This document shows positions 49,855-62,358 of a DNA stretch of 64,000 bases, piece after piece. How positions within the stretch are numbered: position 1 is the first letter of the stretch; each line of letters starts with the position of its first letter. A model generated the notes under the pieces. That model was not told where the DNA came from. It did no database searches and was given only the letters and a program-made list of their open reading frames with translations. The position numbers were made by a program, and so were the translations under genes. This DNA is from Falsiroseomonas bella (GTDB lineage: Bacteria; Pseudomonadota; Alphaproteobacteria; Acetobacterales; Acetobacteraceae): NCBI RefSeq assembly GCF_003173615.1, contig NZ_QGNA01000005.1, positions 1 through 64,000 on the forward strand, written 5' to 3'.

Positions 49855-50801
49855 TTCGGTTCGAGATGCCCACCGAAGGCATTCCGCATGGCGCTCAGCG
49901 CGCGGTCCGCGAAGGGTCCGTCCTGGCGGGAGCGGAAGCGCGCATAGAGCGCCGCCGAGAGCACCGGCGCCGGCACCGCGCTCTCGATCGCCGCCTGCAC
50001 GGCCCAGCGCCCCTCGCCGGAATCGCCGACGCGGCCGGTGAAGCCCGAAAGCTCCCCGTCATGCGCCAGTGCCTGCGCCGTCAGGTCGAGCAGCCAGGAC
50101 GCCACGACGGAACCACGCCGCCAGGCTTCCGTGATGTCCGGCACCGGAAGCTGCGCGTCATGCGCATGCAACAGTTCCAGCCCCTCCGCCATGGCCTGCA
50201 TCATCCCGTATTCGATGGCGTTGTGGACCATCTTGGTGAAGTGCCCGGCGCCGTTCGGCCCGCAATGCACATAGCCCTGCGGCGGTCGCGGATCCGCGCC
50301 GGCATCGCGGCCCGGAGTGGGCGATGCAGCGATCTCGCCCGGCGCCAGCGCACGGAAGATCGGATCGAGCCGCGCCACGGCTTCCGCCGGCCCGCCGATC
50401 ATCAGGCAGTAGCCGCGCGCCAGCCCCCACACGCCGCCTGATGTGCCGATGTCGAGGAAGTCCACGCCTTTTCCGCGCAGCATCGCGCCGCGGCGCTCCG
50501 CGTCCTTCCACATCCCATTGCCGCCATCGATCGCGACATCGCCCGGCGAGAGCAGCGTCGCGAGTTCCGCCAGCGCGCCTTCGGTCGCGTCGCCCGCGGG
50601 CAGCATCACCCAGACGGCGCGCGGCGGGGCGAGGCGCTTCACCAAGTCGGCCACGTCGGTCGCCGCCTCCGCCCCCTCCGCCGCCAGCGCGGCGACGGCC
50701 GCGGGATCGCGGTCCCACACCACGGCGCCGATCCCCGCCTTCGCCAGCCGCCGCACTAGATTGGCGCCCATCCGGCCGAGGCCGATCATCCCGAGGCGCA
50801 T
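49851..50801 (-). CDS. gnd: 6-phosphogluconate dehydrogenase, decarboxylating (short YqeC/GntZ type)
   Basis: 316 residues, the short form lacking the long C-terminal tail of enterobacterial Gnd. Rossmann start LGMIGLGRMGANLVRRL, then IDGGNGMWKDAERRG, LDIGTSGGVWG and the substrate site GPNGAGHFTKMVHNAIEYGM (catalytic Lys). It oxidises 6-phosphogluconate to ribulose-5-phosphate. The ATG at 50801 has GGGAGG just upstream. With gntK it makes a gluconate-to-pentose-phosphate route. It lies 51 bp behind the MBL hydrolase gene. Confidence 0.93.
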   Translation of the reverse strand: MRLGMIGLGRMGANLVRRLAKAGIGAVVWDRDPAAVAALAAEGAEAATDVADLVKRLAPPRAVWVMLPAGDATEGALAELATLLSPGDVAIDGGNGMWKDAERRGAMLRGKGVDFLDIGTSGGVWGLARGYCLMIGGPAEAVARLDPIFRALAPGEIAASPTPGRDAGADPRPPQGYVHCGPNGAGHFTKMVHNAIEYGMMQAMAEGLELLHAHDAQLPVPDITEAWRRGSVVASWLLDLTAQALAHDGELSGFTGRVGDSGEGRWAVQAAIESAVPAPVLSAALYARFRSRQDGPFADRALSAMRNAFGGHLEPK

Positions 50802-50852
50802 GCTTCCTCCCAAGGTCGCCGATCTGGCCTGGAGAGTGCGGGCGCCCGCGCC

Positions 50853-51773
50853 TCAGGACAAGGCGCTGTCCGGAACCTTGGCCTTCACCGGAATCTTCAG
50901 GTAGCGCACGCCATTCGCCTCCGCCGCCGGGAAGCGGCCGGCGCGGATGTTCACCTGGATCGAGGGCAACAGCAGCGTCGGCGCGGAGAGCTTCGCATCC
51001 CGCTGCGTGCGGAAGGTCACGAACTCCTCCTCGGTCTTGCCATCCTTCACATGCGGGTTCTGCGCGCGCTGCTCGGCCACCGTGCTCTGCCAGGCGAAGG
51101 CATCCCGCCCCGGCGCCTTGTAGTCGTGGCACATCCACAGCCGCGTTTCCGGCGGCAGCGACAGCAGGCGGCGGATCGAGCGGTACAGCGTGCGCGCGTC
51201 GCCACCCGGGAAATCCGCCCGCGCCGTGCCGTAGTCATGCATGAAGATCGTGTCGCCGACGAAGACGTCGGAGACACCGTCGGGCTCCGATTGCGGCGGC
51301 AGGATGCGGTACGCGACGCAGGCTGGCGTGTGTCCCGGCAGGTGCATGACTTCCACGTCCAGGCTGCCGATCCGAAAACGCTCGCCGTCGCGGAACAGGT
51401 GGTCGAAGTCGCCGCCCTCGGGCACTACGTCCTGCAGGTTGAAGACCGGGCGGAAGATGGTCTGCACCTGCTTCACGCCCTCCCCGATCCCGATGCGCGC
51501 ACCGGTCTCGCGCTTGATCCAGGGCGAGGCGGTCAGGTGGTCCGCATGGACATGCGTCTCCAGCACCCAGTCGACCGTCACGCCTTCCTCGCGCGCCGCG
51601 TCGAGCAGCGTCTTGGCGGATTTCAGGTCGGCCTCGCCGCTGCGGTTGTCCCAGTCCAGCACGGGATCGATCACCGCGCCGCGCTTCGTCGCAGGATCCC
51701 AGACCAGGTAGCTGACCGTGTTGGTCGGCTCGTCGAAGAAAGCCCGGATCGCCGGGCCGGTATCCGCTGCCAT
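50853..51773 (-). CDS. MBL-fold metallo-hydrolase (persulfide dioxygenase/Blh-like)
   Basis: 306 residues. Metallo-beta-lactamase motifs: ETHVHADHLT (metal His/Asp), LPGHTPACVAYRI, VFVGDTIF and a C-terminal CHDYKAPGRD with the last metal His. The order and WDPATKRGAVIDPVLDWD start match the glyoxalase-II-like persulfide dioxygenase/Blh branch over true lactamases. It could oxidise glutathione persulfide, but the residues alone do not settle it. The ATG at 51773 lies behind GAGGATGG. It heads the minus-strand block ending in the kinase-UspA gene. Confidence 0.87.
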   Translation of the reverse strand: MAADTGPAIRAFFDEPTNTVSYLVWDPATKRGAVIDPVLDWDNRSGEADLKSAKTLLDAAREEGVTVDWVLETHVHADHLTASPWIKRETGARIGIGEGVKQVQTIFRPVFNLQDVVPEGGDFDHLFRDGERFRIGSLDVEVMHLPGHTPACVAYRILPPQSEPDGVSDVFVGDTIFMHDYGTARADFPGGDARTLYRSIRRLLSLPPETRLWMCHDYKAPGRDAFAWQSTVAEQRAQNPHVKDGKTEEEFVTFRTQRDAKLSAPTLLLPSIQVNIRAGRFPAAEANGVRYLKIPVKAKVPDSALS

Positions 51774-51826
51774 GCCATCCTCCCCGCAAGGCTTCGGGGA
51801 GGCTATCGTACTCCTGCCCGATCGGG

Positions 51827-54118
51827 TCACCCTTTGTTGCGCAAGGCCATAAGCACCCGCTCCGGCGTGGCGGGCAGATCCAGCGCCGGGGTGCCGATCG
51901 CGTCCTTCAGCGCATTCCACACGCTGGTCGCCAGCAGCAATGGCGGCTCTCCCACCGCCTTCGACCGGAAAATGGTGTCCACCCGCGCCGGCGCGCTTTC
52001 CAGCAGCCGCGTGCGGAACACCGGCGGCACGTCCCGCGATCCGGGTATCTTGTACGTTGATGGCCCAACCGTGCGCAGGCGCCCTTGTGCGTCCCACCAC
52101 AGCTCCTCGCAGGTCAGCCAGCCCATGCCCTGCACGAAGGCGCCCTCGATCTGGCCGAGATCCACCGCCGGGTTGAGGCTGCGCCCGCAATCCTGCAGCA
52201 GGTCGGCGCGCAGGCACCGATGCTCGCCGGTCAGCGTGTCCACCACCACCTCCGCCACCGCCGCACCGTAGGAGAAGTAGAAGAAGGGATTTCCCTTCAT
52301 CGCCTTCGGGTCCCAGTGAATGTCCGGCGTGCGGTAGAAACCCGTCGCGGAGAGGCTGACGCGCTCGATGAAGCAGAGCTTCGCGAGTTCCCCGAAATCC
52401 AGCCACCGGTTCGCCCCGGCGCGCTCGGCCCAAGCGCGGTTATCGGCGAAGACCACCGCTTCCGGCGCGATGCCCCATTTCGCCGCCGCGACCTCCGCCA
52501 TACGGCCGCGGATCGCGACGGCGGCGTTGTGCGCCGCCCAGCCATTCAGGTCCGATCCGGTGGAGGCCGCGGTCGGCGCGGTGTTCGGCACCTCCGCCGT
52601 GCTCGTCGCGGTGATGGCGACGCGGTCGAGATCGACGCCGAAGGCCTCGGCCACGATCTGCGCCACCTTCACGAACAGCCCCTGCCCCATCTCCGTGCCG
52701 CCATGGTTCAGGCGGATGGAGCCGTCGGAATACACATGCACCAGCGCGCCCGCCTGGTTCAGGTGGCGGATGCCGAAGGAGATGCCGAAGCACAGCACCA
52801 TGCTGCCAAGGCCGCGGCGCAGCGTGGGATGCGATGCGTTGAAGGCCGCGATTTCCGCGCGGCGACGGTCCCATTCGGAGTCCGCCTTGGCTTCCGCCCA
52901 GACGCGCGCGATGAGGTCGCCTTCCACGCGCTGGCCATAAGGCAGCTCGTCGCTGTTCCCGCCGACGCCCAGGAAATTGCGCGCGCGCACCTCTTCCGGC
53001 GTGCGCCCCAGCGCCGCGGCGACGCGATGAACGACATCCTCCATCAGCAGCGCGCCCTGCGGTCCGCCGAAGCCGCGGAAGGCGGTGTTGGACACCGTGT
53101 TCGTCTTCACCGCGCGCGCGGTGATCGCCAGCGCCGGCACGTCGCAGCAATTCACCGCATGCGTCACCGCCCGGAAGACCACGCCGCCCGACATGTCGAG
53201 GCTCCAGCCGCCATCGGCAGCCAGCAGCGCCTCGAGACCCATGATGCGGCCGGTGTCGTCGAAGCCCGCGGTCCAGCGATACAGGAAGGGGTGACGCTTG
53301 CCGGTAGCGATCATGTCGGCGCGGCGCGGCAAGCGCAGCTTCACCGGCTTCCCCGTGACGCGCGCCCCGATCGCCGCCGCGGCGGCCACCCAGCTTGCGT
53401 TGCTCTCCTTGCCGCCGAAGCCGCCGCCCATGCGCCGGCAGGTCGCCGTCACCTGGTTGTAGCCGCAGCCCAGCACGCGGGCGACGATGTGCTGCACTTC
53501 CGAGGGATGCTGCGTCGAGGAGACCACGGCCATGTCGCCGCCCTCGCCCGGCGTCGCCAGCGCCACCTGGCCTTCCAGGTAGAAATGCTCCTGCCCGCCG
53601 GCGCGGAATTCCGCCGAGAGCCTGCGCGGCGCCGCTGCGATGGCGGCGGCGGCATCGCAGCGTCGGATCACCTGCGGCGGCACCACATCCTGCCCGAGTT
53701 CGAGCGCCCGCTCGATGGTCAGCACCGGCTCCAGCGCCGCGATCTCCGCCTGCACGGCCTGCGCCGCGCGCAGCGCCTGGTCGCGCGTGGCGGCGACGAC
53801 CATCGCCAGCGGCATGCCGGCGAATTCCACCACCGGATCGGCGAAGAGTTTTTCCTTCTGTGTCGCCGGGCCGATGTCGTTCTCGCCGGGCACGTCGGCC
53901 GCGGCGATGATCGCCACCACGCCCGGCATGGCGCGCGCGGCCTCGTTGCGCAGCGCGGTCAGCGTGCCATGCGGCACCGCGGAAAGCACCAGCGCCGCAT
54001 GCAGCGTGCCCAGCGCCTCCGGAATGTCGTCGGCGTAGCGCGCCTCGCCGGTGGTGTGCTTCAGCGCGCTGTCATGGCGCAGCGCGGCGCCGACGGATTT
54101 CGTCGCGATCCCGTCCAT
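51827..54118 (-). CDS. xdhB: Xanthine dehydrogenase molybdopterin-binding subunit
   Basis: 763 residues. The molybdenum-hydroxylase core shows QEHFYLEGQVALA, RRMGGGFGGKES, the NTAFRGFGGPQG loop (Arg and Phe of purine binding) and GSDLNG plus the C-terminal GVGEPP-like KAVGEPPLLLA, whose Glu is the catalytic base. It oxidises hypoxanthine and xanthine to urate with XdhA. Its ATG overlaps the xdhA stop (TGATG). No xdhC chaperone gene adjoins it. Urate produced here joins the ureide route near 4 kb. Confidence 0.95.
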   Translation of the reverse strand: MDGIATKSVGAALRHDSALKHTTGEARYADDIPEALGTLHAALVLSAVPHGTLTALRNEAARAMPGVVAIIAAADVPGENDIGPATQKEKLFADPVVEFAGMPLAMVVAATRDQALRAAQAVQAEIAALEPVLTIERALELGQDVVPPQVIRRCDAAAAIAAAPRRLSAEFRAGGQEHFYLEGQVALATPGEGGDMAVVSSTQHPSEVQHIVARVLGCGYNQVTATCRRMGGGFGGKESNASWVAAAAAIGARVTGKPVKLRLPRRADMIATGKRHPFLYRWTAGFDDTGRIMGLEALLAADGGWSLDMSGGVVFRAVTHAVNCCDVPALAITARAVKTNTVSNTAFRGFGGPQGALLMEDVVHRVAAALGRTPEEVRARNFLGVGGNSDELPYGQRVEGDLIARVWAEAKADSEWDRRRAEIAAFNASHPTLRRGLGSMVLCFGISFGIRHLNQAGALVHVYSDGSIRLNHGGTEMGQGLFVKVAQIVAEAFGVDLDRVAITATSTAEVPNTAPTAASTGSDLNGWAAHNAAVAIRGRMAEVAAAKWGIAPEAVVFADNRAWAERAGANRWLDFGELAKLCFIERVSLSATGFYRTPDIHWDPKAMKGNPFFYFSYGAAVAEVVVDTLTGEHRCLRADLLQDCGRSLNPAVDLGQIEGAFVQGMGWLTCEELWWDAQGRLRTVGPSTYKIPGSRDVPPVFRTRLLESAPARVDTIFRSKAVGEPPLLLATSVWNALKDAIGTPALDLPATPERVLMALRNKG

Positions 54119-55524
54119 CACGCGATCTCCAGCGCGGTGACGTCATGCACCAGGTCGGGCCGCGTCGCGCGCAGATGCAGCCGCCGCAGAAGCCCCTGCG
54201 CCACCGCGAGGCGATAGGCCGCGCTGCCGCGCCAGTCCGACAGCGGCGCGATGTCGCGCGCCAGCGCCTCGGCCGCCGCCTCCACCGCCGCCGCGTCGAA
54301 GGCATTGCCGCGCAACGCCGCCTCCGCGCCCGCCGCACGGATCACCGTCGCGCCGACACCCCCGAAGGCCAGCCGCGCCTCCGCGACCACGCCGCCCTCG
54401 ACGCGCACCAGCATCGCCGCGCCGACCGTCGCGATATCCTGGTCGTGCCGCTTGCTGATTTTCTCGCACGCCAGCAGCGCCTCCGCGGGCGGGCGGGGGA
54501 TGAACACGCGCAGGATCACCTCATCCGCCGCCAGCGCGTTGCTGCGATAGCCAGTGAGGAACTCCGCCACCGGCATCCTCCGCTCGCCGCGCAGCGACGC
54601 CAGCGTCACCGTCGCGCCCAGCGCCACCAGCGGCGGCAGCGCATCCCCGATCGGCGAGGCAGTGCCGAGATTGCCGCCCAGCGTCCCGAGCCCCCGGATC
54701 TGCCGCGACCCCAGCCGCGCGAGCAGCGACGCCAGCGGCCCGAATCCCGCCTCCGCCCGGCAGAGATCAAGCAGCCGCGCATAGGACACCGCTGCGCCGA
54801 GCCTCAGCCCCTCCGCCGAAGCCTCCACTACGTGCAGATCGGGCACGTTCAGCAGGCAGACTACCGCCGCCGGCACCTCCCGATGGTCGGAGACGCGCAG
54901 GCCGAGATCGGTGCCGCCCGCCAGCAGCCAGGCCTCGGGGTGCGCCTTACGCAGGTCCAGCAGTTCCGGCAGCGTCGCGGGCGCCCAGAACACCTGCCCC
55001 GGCGCCTCGAAGCGCGCCGACGCCACCGGCTGCATCACCGGCCCCCCGCCGCGATCGTCCGAAACGCCCGAGAAAACCTCGACGATGGGACGGTAGCCGG
55101 TGCAGCGACAGAGATTGCCGGCCAGCGCCTCATGCACATCCCCGCCGATGCGGGCATGCGCCCAGGCGGACATGACGATGCCCGGCGTGCAGAAGCCGCA
55201 TTGCGTGCCGTCGCTCTCGGCCATCGCCACCTGGATCGGATGCGGCGCGCCATCCGGTGCGCGCAGCCCCTCCACCGTGCGCACCGCCCGCCCATGCACC
55301 TGTCCGAGCAGCGTCAGGCAGGCATTGATCGGCGTGCGCGCGCCATCCGCGCCCTCCAGCACCACCGTGCAGGCGCCGCAATCGCCCTCCGCGCAGCCTT
55401 CCTTGGTCCCGGTCAGCCCCGCCGCCCCGCGCAGCCAGTCCAGCAGCGAGGTCGTCGGCGAGGTTCCGGGCGGCAGCGTCTGCATCCGGCCGTTCAGCGT
55501 GAAGGCGATGGGCGTCGCGGTCAT
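54118..55524 (-). CDS. xdhA: Xanthine dehydrogenase small subunit (2Fe-2S and FAD)
   Basis: 468 residues. N-terminal plant-type 2Fe-2S domain with GCAEGDCGACTVV, then the second cluster domain with QCGFCTPGIVMS and LCRCTGYRPI. The FAD domain follows from about 180: LLAGGTDLGLR and LGGNLGTASPIGDALPPL (FAD site), and a CO-dehydrogenase flavoprotein-like C-terminus. It passes electrons from XdhB to NAD. It is first in the xdhAB unit and diverges from the lipoprotein gene over 144 bp with no visible further gene. Confidence 0.95.
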   Translation of the reverse strand: MTATPIAFTLNGRMQTLPPGTSPTTSLLDWLRGAAGLTGTKEGCAEGDCGACTVVLEGADGARTPINACLTLLGQVHGRAVRTVEGLRAPDGAPHPIQVAMAESDGTQCGFCTPGIVMSAWAHARIGGDVHEALAGNLCRCTGYRPIVEVFSGVSDDRGGGPVMQPVASARFEAPGQVFWAPATLPELLDLRKAHPEAWLLAGGTDLGLRVSDHREVPAAVVCLLNVPDLHVVEASAEGLRLGAAVSYARLLDLCRAEAGFGPLASLLARLGSRQIRGLGTLGGNLGTASPIGDALPPLVALGATVTLASLRGERRMPVAEFLTGYRSNALAADEVILRVFIPRPPAEALLACEKISKRHDQDIATVGAAMLVRVEGGVVAEARLAFGGVGATVIRAAGAEAALRGNAFDAAAVEAAAEALARDIAPLSDWRGSAAYRLAVAQGLLRRLHLRATRPDLVHDVTALEIA

Positions 55525-55668
55525 GACGCGGAGTTAAGCAAAGCGCGCGCCGCGGTCGAGGGGGCCGGATCGCCGGCCACGCCGTGCAGCCGGCCGGATC
55601 TGTTCCGTTGCACCAGGCCCGGCCGGGCGTAATCATCTTCCGCTGGAAGCCGCCCCGAGGATCGCCCC

Positions 55669-55950
55669 GTGTCCATTTTCCGCGTCCTGCCTGCCCTTGG
55701 CCTCTCGCTCCTCTGCGCCGCCTGCGCGACCGAGCCTGTGACCTTCGTCGCGCCACCGCACGAGGCTGCCGCCGCGATGGCGACCAGTGCGGTGGCCATC
55801 GTGCCCGGCGGCCAGGCTGTCAGCGGCAACAGGATCCGCACGGGCGTCTGGGTGCTCCGCCAGGACGGCTCGGTCGTCTACTGCTCGATCCAGATCGACG
55901 TGGGCGATCACCTCACGCAGACCAAATGCGCCGCGCCCGTCCGTCCCTGA
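55669..55950 (+). CDS. Small putative lipoprotein of unknown function
   Basis: 93 residues. The signal LPALGLSLLCAAC ends in a lipobox-like sequence with Cys at residue 20; Cys in place of Leu at the -3 position is unusual. The mature part has beta-strand-like stretches (RTGVWVLRQDGSVVYCSIQID) and two further cysteines (in VVYCS and TKCAAP) that could form a disulfide. The start is GTG at 55669. No family is recognised. It is divergent from xdhA and convergent with the TreS fusion gene, with 20 bp between stop codons. Confidence 0.72.
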   Translation: MSIFRVLPALGLSLLCAACATEPVTFVAPPHEAAAAMATSAVAIVPGGQAVSGNRIRTGVWVLRQDGSVVYCSIQIDVGDHLTQTKCAAPVRP

Positions 55951-55969
55951 CAGCGCGCGGCACGGGCAG

Positions 55970-59254
<3,285 letters not shown>

Positions 59255-59402
59255 GCGTCGAAGCCGCTCCCAACGTTGCACCCATGCTGTAGCGACTGGC
59301 GCCGCTCCCGGCCCCCCGCGCCCCGTTCACGGATGCGGGAGGTGGCGGCTTGACCCTGCCTGGGCGGCCCCGCAGCCTCGGCGCGATGCCACCGCCGGAC
59401 CG

Positions 59403-60710
59403 ATGATGCCCGATTTCCAGCCCCGCCGACCGCTCCGCGCCCTGTTCATCCACCAGAACTTCCCGGGCCAGTATGCGCACCTTGCCCCGGCCCTGGCGGA
59501 GCGCGCCGGGGTGCAGGTGGTCGGCATGGGCGAGAAGCCCGGCTACAGCGCACCGGGTGTCGCCTACATCGCCTATGGCGCGCCGCGCGGCGCCGGGGAG
59601 CACACGCATCGCTACATCCGCCCGCTGGAGGCCGCGGTGCGCCGCGGCCAGCACCTGGCCAACCGCCTGGTGCAGCTTCGGGACAAGGACGGGTTCCGGC
59701 CGGATGTGATCGTCTGCCACCCCGGCTGGGGCGAGGGGCTGTTCCTGAAGGACGTCTTCCCGCGGGCGAAGACGCTCTACTACTGGGAATTCTACTACAA
59801 CGCCTTCGGCCAGGACCTCGGCTTCGACCCCGCCCAGGGCGTCTCACTGGACGACGCCGCGCGGGTGCGGGTCCTCAACGCGACGCAGCTGATCTCGCTC
59901 CAGGCCGCCGACTGGGGCGTGAGCCCGACGCGCTGGCAATGGAGCCGCTACCCCGACTGGGCGCGGCAGCGCATCACCGCCCTGCACGAAGGCGTGGACA
60001 CCGCCCGCTGCGCGCCGCGGCCGGGCGCCGTCTTCCGCACGCCGGAGGGACGGGAGTTCCGCAAGGGCGACCCTGTCATCTCCTATGTCGCGCGCAACCT
60101 CGAGCCCTATCGCGGATTCCCTTCGTTCATGCAGGCGCTGGCGATCATGCAGCGCGAGAGGCCCGACCTGCAGGCCGTGCTGGTCGGCGGCAACGAGGTC
60201 TCCTACGGCCGCAGGCCCGATGGCGCCGCAAGCTGGAAGGAGAAGATCCTGGCCGAGATGGAAGGCCAGCTCGACCTCTCGCGCATCCACTTCACCGGCC
60301 GCGTGCCGCACGAAGCGCTGCACGAGCTGTTCCGCGTGACCGCGGCGCATGTCTACCTGACCTATCCCTTCGTGCTGTCCTGGTCGATGCTGGAGGCGAT
60401 GGCGTGCGGCGCGCTCGTCGTCGGCTCCGACACGCCGCCGGTCGCGGAGGCCATCACGCATGGCGAGAACGGCCTGCTGGTGCCCTTCTTCGAGCCGGAG
60501 GCGATCGCGCGGAGCGTGCTCGGCGTGCTGGCCGACCCCGCCGGCCATGCGCCGCTGGCGGCCGCCGGCCGGCAGAGCATCGTGGAGCGCTACGACCTGC
60601 GCAGCGTCTGCCTGCCGCGCCAGCTGGAGCTGGTCGAGCGGCTCGCGGCGGGGCTTGAGCCGGAGGCCAGCGGCCCGATGACCGAAGGGCCGCAAGGCCC
60701 GAAGGTCTGA
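59403..60710 (+). CDS. Glycosyltransferase family 4 protein
   Basis: 435 residues, GT-B fold. The N-terminal domain begins ALFIHQNFPGQYAHLAPALA, and VICHPGWGEGLFLKD follows. The nucleotide-sugar domain has VISYVARNLEPYRGFPSFMQ, FTGRVPHEALHELF and the GT4 acidic motif region SWSMLEAMACGALVVGSD, then ENGLLVPFF. It probably adds a sugar to a cell-surface polymer, in keeping with the dTDP-rhamnose genes downstream. The final GPMTEGPQGPKV codons come from the first copy of a 50-bp repeat. Start choice between 59403 and 59406 is open. Confidence 0.92.
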   Translation: MMPDFQPRRPLRALFIHQNFPGQYAHLAPALAERAGVQVVGMGEKPGYSAPGVAYIAYGAPRGAGEHTHRYIRPLEAAVRRGQHLANRLVQLRDKDGFRPDVIVCHPGWGEGLFLKDVFPRAKTLYYWEFYYNAFGQDLGFDPAQGVSLDDAARVRVLNATQLISLQAADWGVSPTRWQWSRYPDWARQRITALHEGVDTARCAPRPGAVFRTPEGREFRKGDPVISYVARNLEPYRGFPSFMQALAIMQRERPDLQAVLVGGNEVSYGRRPDGAASWKEKILAEMEGQLDLSRIHFTGRVPHEALHELFRVTAAHVYLTYPFVLSWSMLEAMACGALVVGSDTPPVAEAITHGENGLLVPFFEPEAIARSVLGVLADPAGHAPLAAAGRQSIVERYDLRSVCLPRQLELVERLAAGLEPEASGPMTEGPQGPKV

Positions 60711-60782
60711 ATCGGCCCGTTACACATACAACGCGGCCCGATGACCGAAGGGCCCCAAAGACCGCAGGTCTGAATCGGCCCG
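60670..60782 (+). repeat. 50-bp direct repeat, two copies 63 bp apart, overlapping the glycosyltransferase 3' end
   Basis: Copy 1 (60670-60719) and copy 2 (60733-60782) match at 46 of 50 positions. Both begin GCGGCCCGATGACCGAAGGG and end GGTCTGAATCGGCCCG. Copy 1 encodes the last 12 residues and stop of the glycosyltransferase; copy 2, in the same frame, would encode GPMTEGPQRPQV and another stop. Each contains inverted stretches (GGGCC/GGCCC, GACC/GGTC) able to fold, like a REP element. No T-run follows either. Confidence 0.85.
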
Positions 60783-60869
60783 CCCCACAGACATGGCGGC
60801 GCTTCCCGGCCCTGGCGCGCCGGGTTAAGCAGCCGCCACGGTTGCGTTGCGCGAAGGGACAAAGGAACC

Positions 60870-61460
60870 ATGCCGGACGAGGCGCCGACCCCGCTGCGGT
60901 CCGGCAATTTCCAGGCGACGCCCCTCCCGCTCCCCGGCCCGCTGCTGATCACTCTCCGCCCCTTCGCCGACGCCCGCGGCGCTTTCGCCGAAACCTACAG
61001 CCGCCGCGACTTCCGGGCGCTCGGCATCGCCGAGGAGTTCGTGCAGGACAACCAGTCGCTGTCGCGCCACGCGGGCACGGTGCGCGGCCTGCACTTCCAG
61101 GCGCCGCCGCATGCCCAGGCCAAGCTGGTGCGCGTGCTGCGCGGTCGCATCCTGGACGTCGCGGTGGACCTGCGCGCCGCATCGCCGACCTTCGGCCGCC
61201 ACATCGCGGTCGAACTCGCGGCAGAGTATGCGCGGATGCTCTACATCCCCGTGGGCTTCGCGCATGGCTTCGCGACGCGCGCCCCCGACACCGAGGTCGC
61301 CTACAAGGCCAGCGCCCCCTATGCGCCGGAAGCCGATCGGGGCCTGGCCTGGGACGACCCCGCGCTGGGCATCGCATGGGGCGTCGGCCCGCAGCAGGCG
61401 ATCCTCTCCGACAAGGATCGCCGCCTGCCGCGCCTGGCCGAGCTCGGCCCCATCTTCTGA
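60870..61460 (+). CDS. rfbC: dTDP-4-dehydrorhamnose 3,5-epimerase
   Basis: 196 residues. Cupin-type epimerase with FAETYSRRDFRALGI, FVQDNQSLSRHAGTVRGLHF (Arg and catalytic His), KLVRVLRGRILDVAVDLR and YIPVGFAHGFAT, then YKASAPYAPEAD. It converts dTDP-4-keto-6-deoxyglucose into the L-rhamno isomer. AAGGA precedes the ATG. Its stop overlaps the rfbD start (TGATG). It is the first of three dTDP-rhamnose genes. Confidence 0.95.
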   Translation: MPDEAPTPLRSGNFQATPLPLPGPLLITLRPFADARGAFAETYSRRDFRALGIAEEFVQDNQSLSRHAGTVRGLHFQAPPHAQAKLVRVLRGRILDVAVDLRAASPTFGRHIAVELAAEYARMLYIPVGFAHGFATRAPDTEVAYKASAPYAPEADRGLAWDDPALGIAWGVGPQQAILSDKDRRLPRLAELGPIF

Positions 61461-62353
61461 TGCGCGTGCTCGTCGCCGGACGCGAAGGCCAGGTCGCCCG
61501 CGCCCTGCGGGATCGCCTGCCGCGCGACGGCCATGCCGTGACCGCGCTGGAGCCGCCAGAGCTCGACATCACCGATCGCGGAAGAATCGCCGCCGCTCTG
61601 GACCGCGCCGCGCCTGACCTCGTGGTGAACGCCGCCGCCTACACGGCGGTGGACCGCGCCGAGGACGAGCCGGCCCTCGCCGCAGCGATCAACCGCGACG
61701 GCGCCGGCTGGCTGGCCGAGGCCGCCGCCGCGCGCGCCCTGCCCTTCCTCCATCTCTCCACCGACTACGTCTTCGACGGCACCAAGGGCGCGCCGTATGT
61801 GGAGGAGGACTTGCCGAACCCGCTCGGCATCTACGGCCGCACGAAGCTCGAGGGCGAGCAGGCAGTACTCGCTGCCAATCCGCGCAGCGTCATCCTGCGC
61901 ACCGCCTGGGTTTGCAGCCCGCATGGCGCCAATTTCGTGAAGACCATGCTGCGCCTGGCTGCCGAGCGCCCGGAATTGCGCGTCGTCGCAGACCAGCTCG
62001 GCGCGCCAAGCTTCGCCCACGACCTGGCCGATGCCATCGCGCGCCTCGCGCCCCGCCTGGTCGCCGCGCCTTCCGGCGATCCCGGCTTCGGCCTGTTCCA
62101 CCTGACCGGCGCGCCGCACACTAGCTGGCACGGCTTCGCCGCCGCGATCCTGGACGGCGCCGCGCGCCGCGGCCATCCGCGCCCGGCGCTTGCCGCCATA
62201 GCGACCGCCGACTATCCCACCCGCGCCCGACGACCCGCCGATGGCAGGCTGGATTGCGGCAGGATCGGCCGCATCCACGGCATCGCGCCGGCCGACTGGC
62301 GCGTCTCCCTCGCGCGCTGCCTCGATGCGCTGCTCGGCCCCGAGAAGGAATGA
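61460..62353 (+). CDS. rfbD: dTDP-4-dehydrorhamnose reductase
   Basis: 297 residues. NAD(P) fold [51 protein letters not shown] and the catalytic YGRTKLEGE, followed by [19 protein letters not shown]. These are standard for RfbD. It makes dTDP-L-rhamnose from the RfbC product. Overlaps rfbC by one base and runs to within 5 bp of the conserved rfbA start. Confidence 0.95.
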   Translation: MRVLVAGREGQVARALRDRLPRDGHAVTALEPPELDITDRGRIAAALDRAAPDLVVNAAAYTAVDRAEDEPALAAAINRDGAGWLAEAAAARALPFLHLSTDYVFDGTKGAPYVEEDLPNPLGIYGRTKLEGEQAVLAANPRSVILRTAWVCSPHGANFVKTMLRLAAERPELRVVADQLGAPSFAHDLADAIARLAPRLVAAPSGDPGFGLFHLTGAPHTSWHGFAAAILDGAARRGHPRPALAAIATADYPTRARRPADGRLDCGRIGRIHGIAPADWRVSLARCLDALLGPEKE

Positions 62354-62358
62354 CAGGA

